Assembly: GCA_944376955.1 (NCBI GenBank)
Contig: CALWEB010000003.1
Location: forward strand, 1 to 6,060
Reading direction: 5' to 3'
DNA length: 6,060 nucleotides
Source: an uncultured Agathobaculum sp.
Lineage (GTDB): Bacteria; Bacillota; Clostridia; Oscillospirales; Butyricicoccaceae
The position numbers and the translations under genes are program-made. Under the pieces are notes generated by a model. That model made no database searches. It was given only the letters and a program-made list of their open reading frames with translations, and was not told where the DNA came from. This document shows, one piece after another, positions 1 to 5,435 of the stretch; within the stretch, counting starts at the first letter, position 1; each line of letters opens with the position of its first letter.

Positions 1-860
1 TTATCGCCCAGAACATACTGGCAGTAGTAGGTCAGGTCGGTGCCGATGATGACCTGATACGCAGTGTAGGTGATCATCAGACCGAGTGCAATCAGGAAAT
101 ACCGGTTGGTGAAGGTGATCTTAAACGATTCCCAGAAAGGAATGTTCTCTTTTTTGGTCTGCGGCGCTGCCTGCACGCGCTCGGTGCAGGTTGCGTAGGT
201 GTTGAGCAGGACAAATACCGAAACGATCGCGTAAGCACCGGTGACCAGGATCCAAGACAGCTGCTCGTGGCCGGTGACGCTGGAGATATAGTTAATCAGC
301 GGCAGGGTAAACGCGGTGATGATCATGCTCGCGGTGATGGACAGCATCATACGGATGTTGCTGATGGTGTCGCGGTCGCGGCGGTCGCGGGTCATGAGCG
401 AGCCGAGCGCGTGGAACGGCTGGCTGATGGCGGTGTATACCACGGTGTTCATCAGGTTATAGGTGACGAAAGCGTAGATGATCTTGCCGATATTCCCGAT
501 ATCCGGCATGGTGAACAGCAGGATCGCCGCGATCGCATAGGGGACCGCAAGACGCAGGATCCAGATGCGCGCCTTGCCGTACTTGGAATGGGTGCGGTCG
601 ATGATCGTACCCATCGCGACATCGGAAAAGCCGTCGAAAATACGGGAGATCAGCATGATCATACCGACAGCGCCGGCTGAGATGCCGATAACGTTCGTAT
701 AGAAGTAGATCAGCAGGGTGGATGTCATGGTGTACATGAGCGTCAGCGCCGGGTCGCCGAAGCAGTAGGCCAGCTTCTCGGATACCGGGACTTTGATGAA
801 CTCATCCATATTCTTTCTTTTCTGCTTAAAGTTTAAAAGTTCTGCAATTCCGCCTTTCAT
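1..860 (-). CDS. GPH-family (MelB-like) sugar:cation symporter, C-terminus outside window
   Basis: Integral membrane symporter expected to import a glycoside or sugar with Na+ or H+. The 286 visible residues begin at ATG 860-858; no stop occurs before the window edge, and the family is usually about 450-500 residues. Hydrophobic segments lie at roughly residues 40-60, 64-83, 101-117, 126-146, 172-192 and 201-221, and another begins near 254. The strongest evidence is the loop 2-3 signature: RIFDGFSD (73-80) followed by DRTHSKYGKARIW (88-100). It matches the MelB region whose two aspartates bind the cation; D76 and D80 have the same spacing here. SLMTRDRRDRD (154-164) matches the second family signature. 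An AAGGAG 8 nt upstream (874-869) selects this start over the internal Met18. The gene is divergent from a LacI-type regulator, which suggests sugar-controlled expression. The substrate cannot be told from sequence. Confidence 0.9.
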   Translation of the reverse strand, partial: MKGGIAELLNFKQKRKNMDEFIKVPVSEKLAYCFGDPALTLMYTMTSTLLIYFYTNVIGISAGAVGMIMLISRIFDGFSDVAMGTIIDRTHSKYGKARIWILRLAVPYAIAAILLFTMPDIGNIGKIIYAFVTYNLMNTVVYTAISQPFHALGSLMTRDRRDRDTISNIRMMLSITASMIITAFTLPLINYISSVTGHEQLSWILVTGAYAIVSVFVLLNTYATCTERVQAAPQTKKENIPFWESFKITFTNRYFLIALGLMITYTAYQVIIGTDLTYYCQYVLGD

Positions 861-897
861 TTGCTACACTCCTTCTTGAAGTCTCATTTCGTTCATA

Positions 898-911
898 GTA
901 TCGAAGGATAC
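898..911. repeat. Short inverted repeat in the symporter leader
   Basis: GTATC and GATAC flank a 4-nt GAAG spacer, about 38 bp upstream of the symporter start codon and just downstream of its possible -10. It could be an operator or a small leader hairpin. Arms of 5 bp can arise by chance. Confidence 0.3.
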
Positions 912-940
912 CATACTGTACATTTCAGGGTGGATGCCAA
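910..940 (-). promoter_or_regulatory. Possible weak promoter of the symporter gene
   Basis: Read on the minus strand, TTGGCA (940-935) and TATGGT (915-910) are separated by 19 bp, which is longer than ideal, and the -10 is imperfect. No better pair was seen between the start codon and about position 1000. A promoter must lie in this divergent gap, but this exact assignment is weak and could depend on an activator. Confidence 0.3.
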
Positions 941-1020
941 TCCCCGAAACGAAAAATGAAGAAGAAGATTCAAGATGTTCACGAGAACGCTTTGTTTGAA
1001 ATGCCTTGCGGCTGTTTCAT

Positions 1021-1067
1021 AAATCAAGCGCACCCTGTTTTCTCACATCAGGTAATATGCTTGATTT
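1021..1067. repeat. 9-bp inverted repeat with nested stem
   Basis: AAATCAAGC (1021-1029) and GCTTGATTT (1059-1067) are perfect complements. Inside the 29-nt loop, CCTG (1034-1037) and CAGG (1049-1052) can also pair. A T-rich run follows on the plus strand (1068-1073). It could be a paired operator or the end of a small untranslated transcript. The large loop and low GC argue against an efficient intrinsic terminator. Confidence 0.4.
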
Positions 1068-1161
1068 GTTTTTATGATTCAAGACTATCACTATTTTTTC
1101 TGGTTTTCAATAGCAGAAAATTAAAAAACTATCATTTCGCATTTTTTCGTGACATGCGGAC

Positions 1162-1295
1162 AAATGCACGGCTACTGCTTTGTAATATTGACGAAAAAAC
1201 AGAATCACGCGCGTGCAGTTGCGTGCATTTATATGTCGTTTTCGCCAAGATACTACGAAGTAAAAATGTATGGCACGGCAGGATGAAAATGCACG
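1162..1295. repeat. Three copies of AAATGCACG, candidate regulator sites
   Basis: Identical 9-mers occur at 1162-1170 (plus), 1222-1230 (minus) and 1287-1295 (plus), within 134 bp and all upstream of the regulator promoter. The third ends 7 bp before its -35. Copy two lies beside a further GCGTGCA (1211-1217). Three exact 9-mers in so short a region are unlikely by chance, so a DNA-binding protein site is a fair inference. Which protein binds is not visible; the neighbouring LacI-type regulator is one candidate. Confidence 0.45.
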
Positions 1296-1301
1296 CCGAT
1301 G

Positions 1302-1320
1302 ATTGCATAATCGTTGCAAT
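1302..1320. promoter_or_regulatory. Inverted repeat overlapping the -35 of the first LacI-type gene
   Basis: ATTGCA (1302-1307) and TGCAAT (1315-1320) form a perfect inverted repeat with a 7-bp spacer. The left arm covers most of the -35 hexamer. A repressor bound here would occlude RNA polymerase, so autoregulation is plausible. The spacing is odd for a LacI operator, which normally has a central CG in an even palindrome. Confidence 0.35.
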
Positions 1321-1330
1321 ATGGTATACT
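1303..1330 (+). promoter_or_regulatory. Sigma-A promoter of the first LacI-type regulator
   Basis: TTGCAT (1303-1308) and TATACT (1325-1330) are separated by 16 bp, with a TGG extended -10 element at 1322-1324. This places the transcript start near 1337, giving a leader of about 25 nt with the ribosome binding site inside it. Confidence 0.65.
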
Positions 1331-1361
1331 GAAAGTACAAGGATTGTTGGGAGGCAAGAAT

Positions 1362-2429
1362 ATGGCAGTCACCGCGCAGCAAATTGCCGAGTTGGCAGGC
1401 GTATCCCGCGGCACAGTGGATCGCGCGCTGCACAACCGAGGCCGTGTCAACCCAGAGGTTGCTGCACGCATTCATCGTATTGCAGCGGAACTGGGCTATA
1501 AACCCAATCTGGTGGGGCAGGCACTGGTGCGGACAAAGCGTGATTTTAAGATCGGCGCCATTCTGCAGTCTGTGGAAACCCCAACCATGCAGATTGTCCT
1601 GGAAGGGCTCCGACGGGCAGCAGATGAGTTGCGTGCATCCGGTGTGGAACTGATCATTCGCGAACTGCGCGGACTGGACGAAGAACTCGTTCTGGAAAGC
1701 ATAGAAGAGTTAACGTCACAAGGCATACAAGGTCTGGCTATCTCGCCCAATAATACCGCTGAATTGCGCCAGTGTATCAACGGACTGTATGAGCAGGGGA
1801 TTCCTGTTATCACCATGAATTCCGACATCCCCGGCAGCAAACGAATCTGTTTTATCGGCATGGATAATTACCGCGCCGGCCAGACAGCGGCCGGGCTGAT
1901 GTGTCAAATGCTGCCTGATACCAGTAAAGTGCTTCCCCTTGCTGGGCATCTGAACAATACCGCGCACAACAATCGCCTAAACGGATTTTTGGATACGCTG
2001 CATGAGCAGAACACACATAACTTGCGCATTATGCCGTTTCAGCCCTGCTTTGATCGGAACGACTATGCACACGAGATCACGCAGCACGCTCTGCGTGAAA
2101 ATCCAGATTTGGTTGGTATCTATGTGACATCAAATGGACAGGAAGGCGTCTGCCAAGCGGTAGAAGAAGAATGCAAAAAAGGGAAGATTAAAATTATCGC
2201 CTATGACCTGAATGCGCCCAATATGCGGTTGCTGCAATCCGACAGTCTGAGCATCGTACTCGATCAGGAGGCATTTGACCAAGGATACAGACCGCCGTTT
2301 TTACTTTATGAATATTTGATGCACCATAAACTTCCCGAAAAAGTTCTGATTTACACAGATATTGCCATTCGCACGAAGTATAACAGCGATTTGATCGCTT
2401 TCACCAACCATGCAGACACTACAAAATAA
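1362..2429 (+). CDS. LacI-family transcriptional regulator (first paralog)
   Basis: Predicted 355-residue cytoplasmic DNA-binding repressor with a sugar-type sensor domain. The N-terminal helix-turn-helix is at about residues 5-24 (AQQIAELAGVSRGTVDRALH), followed by the third helix and a hinge near 49-58. The periplasmic-binding-protein-like core starts at about residue 62. Its markers are the strand/loop IPVITMNSD (147-155), GMDNYRAG (166-173), the PDLVGIYV strand (248-255) and IIAYDLN (278-284). Length is normal for the family. The ATG at 1362 is chosen because GGGAGG (1349-1354) lies 7 nt upstream and the protein then begins exactly at the DNA-binding domain; a TTG 16 codons earlier lies within the promoter. 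It is divergent from the GPH symporter and likely controls it. The effector is unknown. Confidence 0.93.
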   Translation: MAVTAQQIAELAGVSRGTVDRALHNRGRVNPEVAARIHRIAAELGYKPNLVGQALVRTKRDFKIGAILQSVETPTMQIVLEGLRRAADELRASGVELIIRELRGLDEELVLESIEELTSQGIQGLAISPNNTAELRQCINGLYEQGIPVITMNSDIPGSKRICFIGMDNYRAGQTAAGLMCQMLPDTSKVLPLAGHLNNTAHNNRLNGFLDTLHEQNTHNLRIMPFQPCFDRNDYAHEITQHALRENPDLVGIYVTSNGQEGVCQAVEEECKKGKIKIIAYDLNAPNMRLLQSDSLSIVLDQEAFDQGYRPPFLLYEYLMHHKLPEKVLIYTDIAIRTKYNSDLIAFTNHADTTK

Positions 2430-2491
2430 TGGCCCCATTTTTGACAGCCCACCTATCCATCCCCGGCGCCACCCCCTGACAGACCAGAACT

Positions 2492-2536
2492 AAAATAAAA
2501 AATGCGTTTCCAACATGGAAACGCATTTTTTATTTT
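2492..2536. terminator. Bidirectional intrinsic terminator between convergent regulators
   Basis: A perfect 21-bp stem (2492-2512 with 2516-2536) encloses a 3-nt ACA loop. The core is ATGCGTTTCCA/TGGAAACGCAT, flanked by an A-run on the left and a T-run on the right, so each strand ends its hairpin in a U-tract. It lies 62 bp after the first regulator's stop and 7 bp after the second's, and serves both convergent genes. Confidence 0.92.
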
Positions 2537-2543
2537 CTTTTTC

Positions 2544-3584
2544 TCAGTCAATATTCTGCGAACAGATGATAGCAATGCGCGTGGAAAGTTGATCTTCCTG
2601 CGGGTGCTTGCCTTTGTGCAGCAGCTCACGCAATAAGATCAGCGGCAGATATCCCTGACGGTACATATCCTGTGTGATCGTAAAGTCCAGACTGCCCTCC
2701 TGCAGCAACAGTTTGGTGCGGACGGACACGTCGTGTGCAACCACGCGGATACGATCGGCGGCGCCTGCTTGGCGCAGCGCATCCGTGCAGCCGGTGACGC
2801 TGCGGTTGACCATATAAATCGCTGCAAGATCGGGCGTGTTATGCAATGCCTGACGCACTTTATCACAGGTGAGACGATAATTATTATAGGTTTCCGTAAT
2901 CTCGATTTGCGCAGCAGTAAATCCCAACTCATGCATACGCGCACAGAACCCATCCAGCCGCGTGCGGTGCCCGTGATACTCCAGATTGCCCACCATTGCC
3001 AGAATGCGTGCATCGTGCGGCACGCATTTGCTGAGCAGTTCGGCCGCAATCCGACCGCTTTTTGCGTAGTCCTGTCCAACAAAGCACAATCGTCGGCTAT
3101 CTGGCAGATCTGAATTGAACGTGATGCAGGGAATACCCCGATCCGCCAGCTCGCCCACCTTGGCTTCAATCGAAATATCGTTGAGCGCACACAGCGCAAT
3201 CCCCTGCGCGCCCCATTCTGCCAGCGCATCCAAATGTTCAATGCACTCCACCGGCAAATCGGTTTCACACACGCATACACGGATTTCCACATGGCATGGC
3301 GCCAGCTCGCGTCGTGCGTCGGCAATACCACTGGACACCTCCGACTTAAACGGTCCGGTCCAGTTGGGCAGCAACACCCCCAGCCGGATGGGTGCAAACT
3401 CCGTTGTCTCTTCCGGCGGTTGTATTCGACGAGCGGGAACATACCCTACCTCTTCAATCGCTTTTAAGATGCGCGCGCGAACCTCCGCGCTGACATAGGA
3501 ACGGTTATTGATCACACGGTCTACCGTGCCGCGCGAGACGCCAGCCCGCTCGGCGACGGTCTGAATCGTCGCTCGTTTGCTCAT
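2544..3584 (-). CDS. LacI-family transcriptional regulator (second paralog)
   Basis: Predicted 346-residue sugar-responsive repressor. The helix-turn-helix spans about residues 6-25 (TIQTVAERAGVSRGTVDRVI) and the binding-protein-like sensor starts at about 67. It is a paralog of the convergent regulator: GIPCITFNSDLPDSRRLCFVG (150-170) aligns with GIPVITMNSDIPGSKRICFIG there, and HRTRLDGF, PDLAAIY and the GYLPL region also correspond. The linker at 51-64 (ARRIQPPEETTEFA) is rich in Pro and Glu and lacks the usual LacI hinge helix with its minor-groove leucine, so DNA recognition may differ. AGGGAG (3594-3589) sits 4 nt before the ATG, slightly close but usable. It may control itself and the plus-strand gene that begins at 4071; that is inferred from position. 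Confidence 0.92.
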   Translation of the reverse strand: MSKRATIQTVAERAGVSRGTVDRVINNRSYVSAEVRARILKAIEEVGYVPARRIQPPEETTEFAPIRLGVLLPNWTGPFKSEVSSGIADARRELAPCHVEIRVCVCETDLPVECIEHLDALAEWGAQGIALCALNDISIEAKVGELADRGIPCITFNSDLPDSRRLCFVGQDYAKSGRIAAELLSKCVPHDARILAMVGNLEYHGHRTRLDGFCARMHELGFTAAQIEITETYNNYRLTCDKVRQALHNTPDLAAIYMVNRSVTGCTDALRQAGAADRIRVVAHDVSVRTKLLLQEGSLDFTITQDMYRQGYLPLILLRELLHKGKHPQEDQLSTRIAIICSQNID

Positions 3585-3624
3585 GAAACTCCCTGCCTGT
3601 GCTTACTCAAATACTGTTGCGCTT

Positions 3625-3654
3625 ATTATAACACATTATCTGTGCTTTTTGCAA
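3625..3654 (-). promoter_or_regulatory. Sigma-A promoter of the second LacI-type regulator
   Basis: On the minus strand, TTGCAA (3654-3649) and a perfect TATAAT (3630-3625) are 18 bp apart, with TGT directly before the -10 (extended -10). The leader to the start codon is about 35 nt. Confidence 0.75.
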
Positions 3655-3689
3655 TTCTTCTTCTGTTTTTCTTTGCTGTTATCCCGATA

Positions 3690-3703
3690 TGTGCAAAAGC
3701 ACA
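3690..3703. promoter_or_regulatory. Palindromic operator candidate TGTGC-AAAA-GCACA
   Basis: A perfect inverted repeat of 5-bp arms around AAAA, upstream of the second regulator's -35 and part of the repeated CTGTGCTT motif set. A regulator dimer could bind here together with the degenerate copy at 3641-3655. No protein can be assigned from sequence. Confidence 0.45.
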
Positions 3704-3705
3704 GA

Positions 3706-3979
3706 CCAGGATCTGTTCTAAGAAATTGAACCTATCCTATTGAAAAACAGAAAAAAATCCATTATTGCAAAGTATAAGTTTGAAAATCAATAGAATCTCT
3801 CTATTGCAGCTTGGCTTTCACTTGTATGTGTTATACAACAACATTACCCCGAAGTTCTATATCATCTTTTTTCGAATATTTATCTGCTATTTATCTTTTA
3901 TTTTTTCTATTTTATTTAAAATATAAAACTTTTGTGTAATTTCTTTTGTGTCGTTCGGTTCTGGAGACGCATGACACGG
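3706..3979. other. AT-rich intergenic stretch with two inverted repeats
   Basis: No credible gene is seen. Perfect inverted repeats with 5-bp spacers occur at 3788-3806 (CAATAGA/TCTATTG) and 3822-3838 (TTGTAT/ATACAA), their centres 33 bp apart, about three helical turns. TATTTATCT is repeated directly at 3877-3885 and 3888-3896, an 11-bp period. The rest is A+T-rich, peaking around 3890-3930. The position upstream of a strong promoter suggests regulatory DNA, but this is unproven. Confidence 0.45.
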
Positions 3980-4008
3980 TTGACACCTTGCAAAAACTTC
4001 GATACAAT
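3980..4008 (+). promoter_or_regulatory. Strong consensus promoter of the truncated secreted-protein gene
   Basis: TTGACA (3980-3985) and TACAAT (4003-4008) are separated by exactly 17 bp: a perfect -35, an ideal spacer and a -10 with one mismatch. The predicted transcript starts near 4015 and has a leader of about 56 nt with GCACAT/GCACAT/GCACAC repeats (4022-4044). Confidence 0.8.
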
Positions 4009-4070
4009 AAGCACGCAAACGGCACATAGCACATAAAAGCACACAAAAGAAGAGAGAAAGGATGAATTGC

Positions 4071-4127
4071 ATGAAAACCAAGAGACTGTTTGCTGCAATG
4101 CTGGCAGGTGCCTTCGCACTCAGCCTA
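4071..4127 (+). pseudogene. Signal peptide of a secreted protein or lipoprotein, gene cut off
   Basis: The start at 4071 has AAAGGA about 8 nt upstream and a strong promoter at the right distance. It encodes MKTKR, then the hydrophobic run LFAAMLAGAFALSLSL, a typical Gram-positive export signal. Homology to a phage tape measure gene on the other strand begins at about 4128, so host coding sequence ends there. The frame continues only as antisense phage sequence and stops at 4194-4196 (41 codons in all). No lipobox cysteine or mature domain remains. Genes in this setting often encode sugar-binding lipoproteins, but the identity of this one is lost. An alternative ATG at 4062 in the same frame is less well spaced from the ribosome binding site. 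Confidence 0.7.
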
Positions 4128-4130
4128 TCG
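4121..4130. other. Host/prophage junction
   Basis: Left of this point the sequence is a plus-strand export signal; right of it is a minus-strand phage gene. The tape measure protein still resembles its family up to the ...CRNESER end (compare the common ...EAER-N/Q-LI continuation), then meets a TAG at 4127-4125. The breakpoint is therefore close to 4127. No attachment-site repeat or integrase is next to it, which suggests a deletion or other illegitimate join rather than a site-specific prophage end. Confidence 0.6.
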
Positions 4131-4844
4131 CTCGGACTCGTTGCGGCAATCCTGCAGCGCCAGATTGAAATAATCTTCGGCAGAGGTTGCCTCTGAAACC
4201 GCCTTGTTCCACTCCTCGTTGGCTTCCGTGTTCGCCTTGAGTGTGACGCCGAACTTTTCACCGGCCAGCGCGCCCCAGTTGAGCGCGTCGGCCAGCACGC
4301 CGGTCACCTCGCCCACCTTAGCGGTCTCGTTGGACGCTTCGATCAGGCCCTCAATCGGTAAGCTGTCGCCGAATGTGCCAAAAGCTCCCGCCGCAATGTC
4401 TGTCCAGTCCTGAATATCACTCTCGTTTTTGACGATTTTTGCAAGCAGCTGCGAGGCTTCCGTAGCCGTATCGGTATCACCAAGAATGCCATACAGTGAG
4501 CTGTACGCCAGAGACGCATTATCCGCGCCCAGCCCTGCGGCCTCGTAGGCGGTGTTGAGCTTGCCCTGCGCGACGCGGTACTCCTCCGTCGCGCCGTCGA
4601 GCGCGATAAAGGCTGTTGCAAGGCCGGTCACTGCCGCGCTTGCTGCCACAGCGGACTTTTTTGCGAAGTCCTGCATCGCCTTGACGCTTTTGTTCTTGAA
4701 CGCGATGACCTGCCGGGTGGCGCTAATCATATCGTTCGTGATACTCTTATTCGTTTTTTTGGCATTCTTTGCCGCCTTGAGCAGCCCGCCGGACATGTTG
4801 TCGCGCAGGTTGAGGACAGTATTGATGACCTTACTTTTCGCCAT
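4125..4844 (-). CDS. Phage tail tape measure protein, N-terminal fragment
   Basis: In an intact siphophage this protein sets tail length and lies inside the tail tube. The 239 residues shown have a basic N-terminus with amphipathic helices (1-65), an Ala-rich hydrophobic segment (66-82), and the family region TEEYRVAQGKLNTAYEAAGL (86-105) through LGDTDTATEASQLL (121-134), GDSLPIEGLIEASNETAKVG (159-178) and ADALNWG (185-191). Tape measure proteins are usually 600 to well over 1000 residues, so most is missing; the stop is formed at the junction with host DNA. AAGGAGG (4860-4854) precedes ATG 4844 by about 9 nt. The start overlaps the end of the frameshifted tail chaperone by 14 nt, the normal gene order. 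The fragment should not support tail assembly. Confidence 0.88.
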   Translation of the reverse strand: MAKSKVINTVLNLRDNMSGGLLKAAKNAKKTNKSITNDMISATRQVIAFKNKSVKAMQDFAKKSAVAASAAVTGLATAFIALDGATEEYRVAQGKLNTAYEAAGLGADNASLAYSSLYGILGDTDTATEASQLLAKIVKNESDIQDWTDIAAGAFGTFGDSLPIEGLIEASNETAKVGEVTGVLADALNWGALAGEKFGVTLKANTEANEEWNKAVSEATSAEDYFNLALQDCRNESER

Positions 4845-5435
4845 CGCCCGCGCCCTCCTTCTCGCCTGAGAATGCCGTGGCCACGCCCGCCGCCGTCAAC
4901 AGACGCATTTCCTCATAATAGCGCGCCCGCCCGACCCGCAGCACCGCCCGGTCGAGGACACTCATGCGCCGCAGTTCGTCCGGGGTGATGCCTCGCGGCG
5001 CGTAAAACGCCGCGAGGTCGAGGAACGGGTCGCGCGCTACGAGTTTTTTGCCGTGTCCTCTGCGGTCTTTACGCCCTTTTCCTTTTTCGGGATAATACCG
5101 TTCCACTGCAGCAGCTCGCCGCCGCGTATGTCGATATCACAAATATCCATCAGACAGCGCACCGCGTCATAAGGGTCAGTCACACCGAGAGCCTTGTGCA
5201 GCTCGGTGTCCTGCAGCGCCGGGCACGAGTCGTAGATCACCGACGTGCAAACGCCTATCATATCAGAGCCAGCATCCGTATCCACGATAAGGCCGTAGTA
5301 TTCCAGCGCCTTGGTAGGCGTCAGCTTTTTGCACTGAATCATCTGTCCACCGATGTTGAACGGTTTCATCTCGGCGCGTGCCTGCGCGCGCTGCTCCGCC
5401 CGCGCCGCGAGCGCTTCCAGCAATTTCTTATCCAT
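4831..5435 (-). CDS. Tail assembly chaperone G-T fusion made by -1 frameshifting
   Basis: In lambda-like siphophages the G and G-T chaperones coat the tape measure protein and recruit tail tube subunits. Here the G frame (5435 to 5043) would slip back one base at A AAA AAC and continue in the overlapping frame with LVARDPFLDL, ending at TAA 4833-4831. The product would be 201 residues: 131 of G plus a 70-residue T domain containing FYAPRGITPDELRRM and a conserved-looking YYEEMRLL. The T frame has no good start of its own (a GTG at 5106 without a ribosome binding site), and its location directly before the tape measure gene is the classical position. The frameshift is inferred from sequence and family knowledge. 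Confidence 0.8.
4991..5017 (-). other. GC-rich hairpin downstream of the frameshift site
   Basis: CCTCGCGGCG and CGCCGCGAGG form a perfect 10-bp stem around a 7-nt loop inside the T coding region. The stem begins 25 nt after the heptamer, farther than the usual 5-9 nt for a frameshift stimulator, so a role is possible but not supported by spacing. It is not followed by a U-run and is not a terminator. Confidence 0.5.
5037..5435 (-). CDS. Phage tail assembly chaperone (G-like)
   Basis: Predicted 132-residue protein made without frameshifting. It begins with a charged Ala/Glu/Arg helix (4-23), followed by FNIGGQMIQCKKLTPTKALE (26-45) and a helical region ending with AVRCLMDICDIDIRGG (91-106). 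Its C-terminal stretch, KKEKGVKTAEDTAK (117-130), is Lys-rich and holds the slip site two codons before the stop. AAGGAG (5449-5444) sits 8 nt before the ATG. Size, the overlap with a -1 frame and the place before a tape measure gene fit the G family; sequence similarity to lambda G itself is not visible. The preceding tail tube gene expected in an intact phage is absent; a truncated Rep gene lies there instead. Confidence 0.8.
   Translation of the reverse strand: MDKKLLEALAARAEQRAQARAEMKPFNIGGQMIQCKKLTPTKALEYYGLIVDTDAGSDMIGVCTSVIYDSCPALQDTELHKALGVTDPYDAVRCLMDICDIDIRGGELLQWNGIIPKKEKGVKTAEDTAKNS
5043..5049 (-). promoter_or_regulatory. Slippery heptamer A AAA AAC for -1 ribosomal frameshifting
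   Basis: In the G frame the mRNA reads GCA AAA AAC TCG TAG, giving a perfect X XXY YYZ heptamer (A AAA AAC) with only one sense codon before the stop. The overlapping T frame is exactly -1. An AGAGGA 6 nt upstream of the heptamer could act as a stimulatory anti-SD site, as in dnaX. A second, imperfect run (G AAA AAG) lies 27 nt earlier. Confidence 0.8.

Larger units (their letters stand above)
861..1361. other. Divergent intergenic regulatory region without a credible gene
   Basis: This 501-bp gap separates the symporter and the first LacI-type regulator. Long open frames cross it on both strands, but they have no ribosome binding site, are rich in Cys, Phe and His in an uninformative way, and one runs into the regulator gene in another frame. 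What it does hold is a promoter for each flanking gene, a 9-bp inverted repeat (1021-1067), three copies of AAATGCACG (1162-1295) and a 6-bp inverted repeat over the regulator's -35. It is more AT-rich than its neighbours, especially at 1070-1150. Confidence 0.6.
3597..3705. repeat. Three CTGTGCTT octamers around the second regulator's promoter
   Basis: CTGTGCTT occurs at 3597-3604 and 3640-3647, and its complement at 3697-3704. The last two are part of longer near-identical inverted copies: TCTGTGCTTTTTGCA (3639-3653), which covers the -35 and spacer, and TGCAAAAGCACAGA (3692-3705), differing by one T. AAAAGCACA recurs at 4035-4043 in the leader of the next gene. The placement over the promoter fits autoregulatory operator sites. 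Confidence 0.5.

Noticed and set aside
267..680. Plus-strand open frame of 137 codons, rich in Asp, His and Arg
   Set aside because: It is the mirror of the symporter gene, whose membrane segments and family motifs are clear.
966..995. Possible catabolite-responsive (cre) site around GAACGCTTT
   Set aside because: It matches the central CG but misses about four conserved positions of the consensus.
1107..1475. Minus-strand open frame of 122 codons
   Set aside because: It is antisense to the first regulator's promoter and DNA-binding region, with no ribosome binding site and no recognisable domain.
956..1501. Plus-strand open frame of 181 codons starting MKKKIQ
   Set aside because: It has no ribosome binding site, covers the regulatory gap and its repeats, overlaps the well-supported LacI-type gene in another frame, and its composition is not protein-like.
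3887..4261. Minus-strand open frame of 124 codons with a hydrophobic stretch
   Set aside because: It is antisense to the consensus promoter and the signal peptide, spans the host/prophage junction, and its hydrophobic part comes from AT-rich leader DNA.
4991..5017. GC-rich hairpin as a transcription terminator
   Set aside because: No U-run follows on either strand and it lies inside the T coding region.
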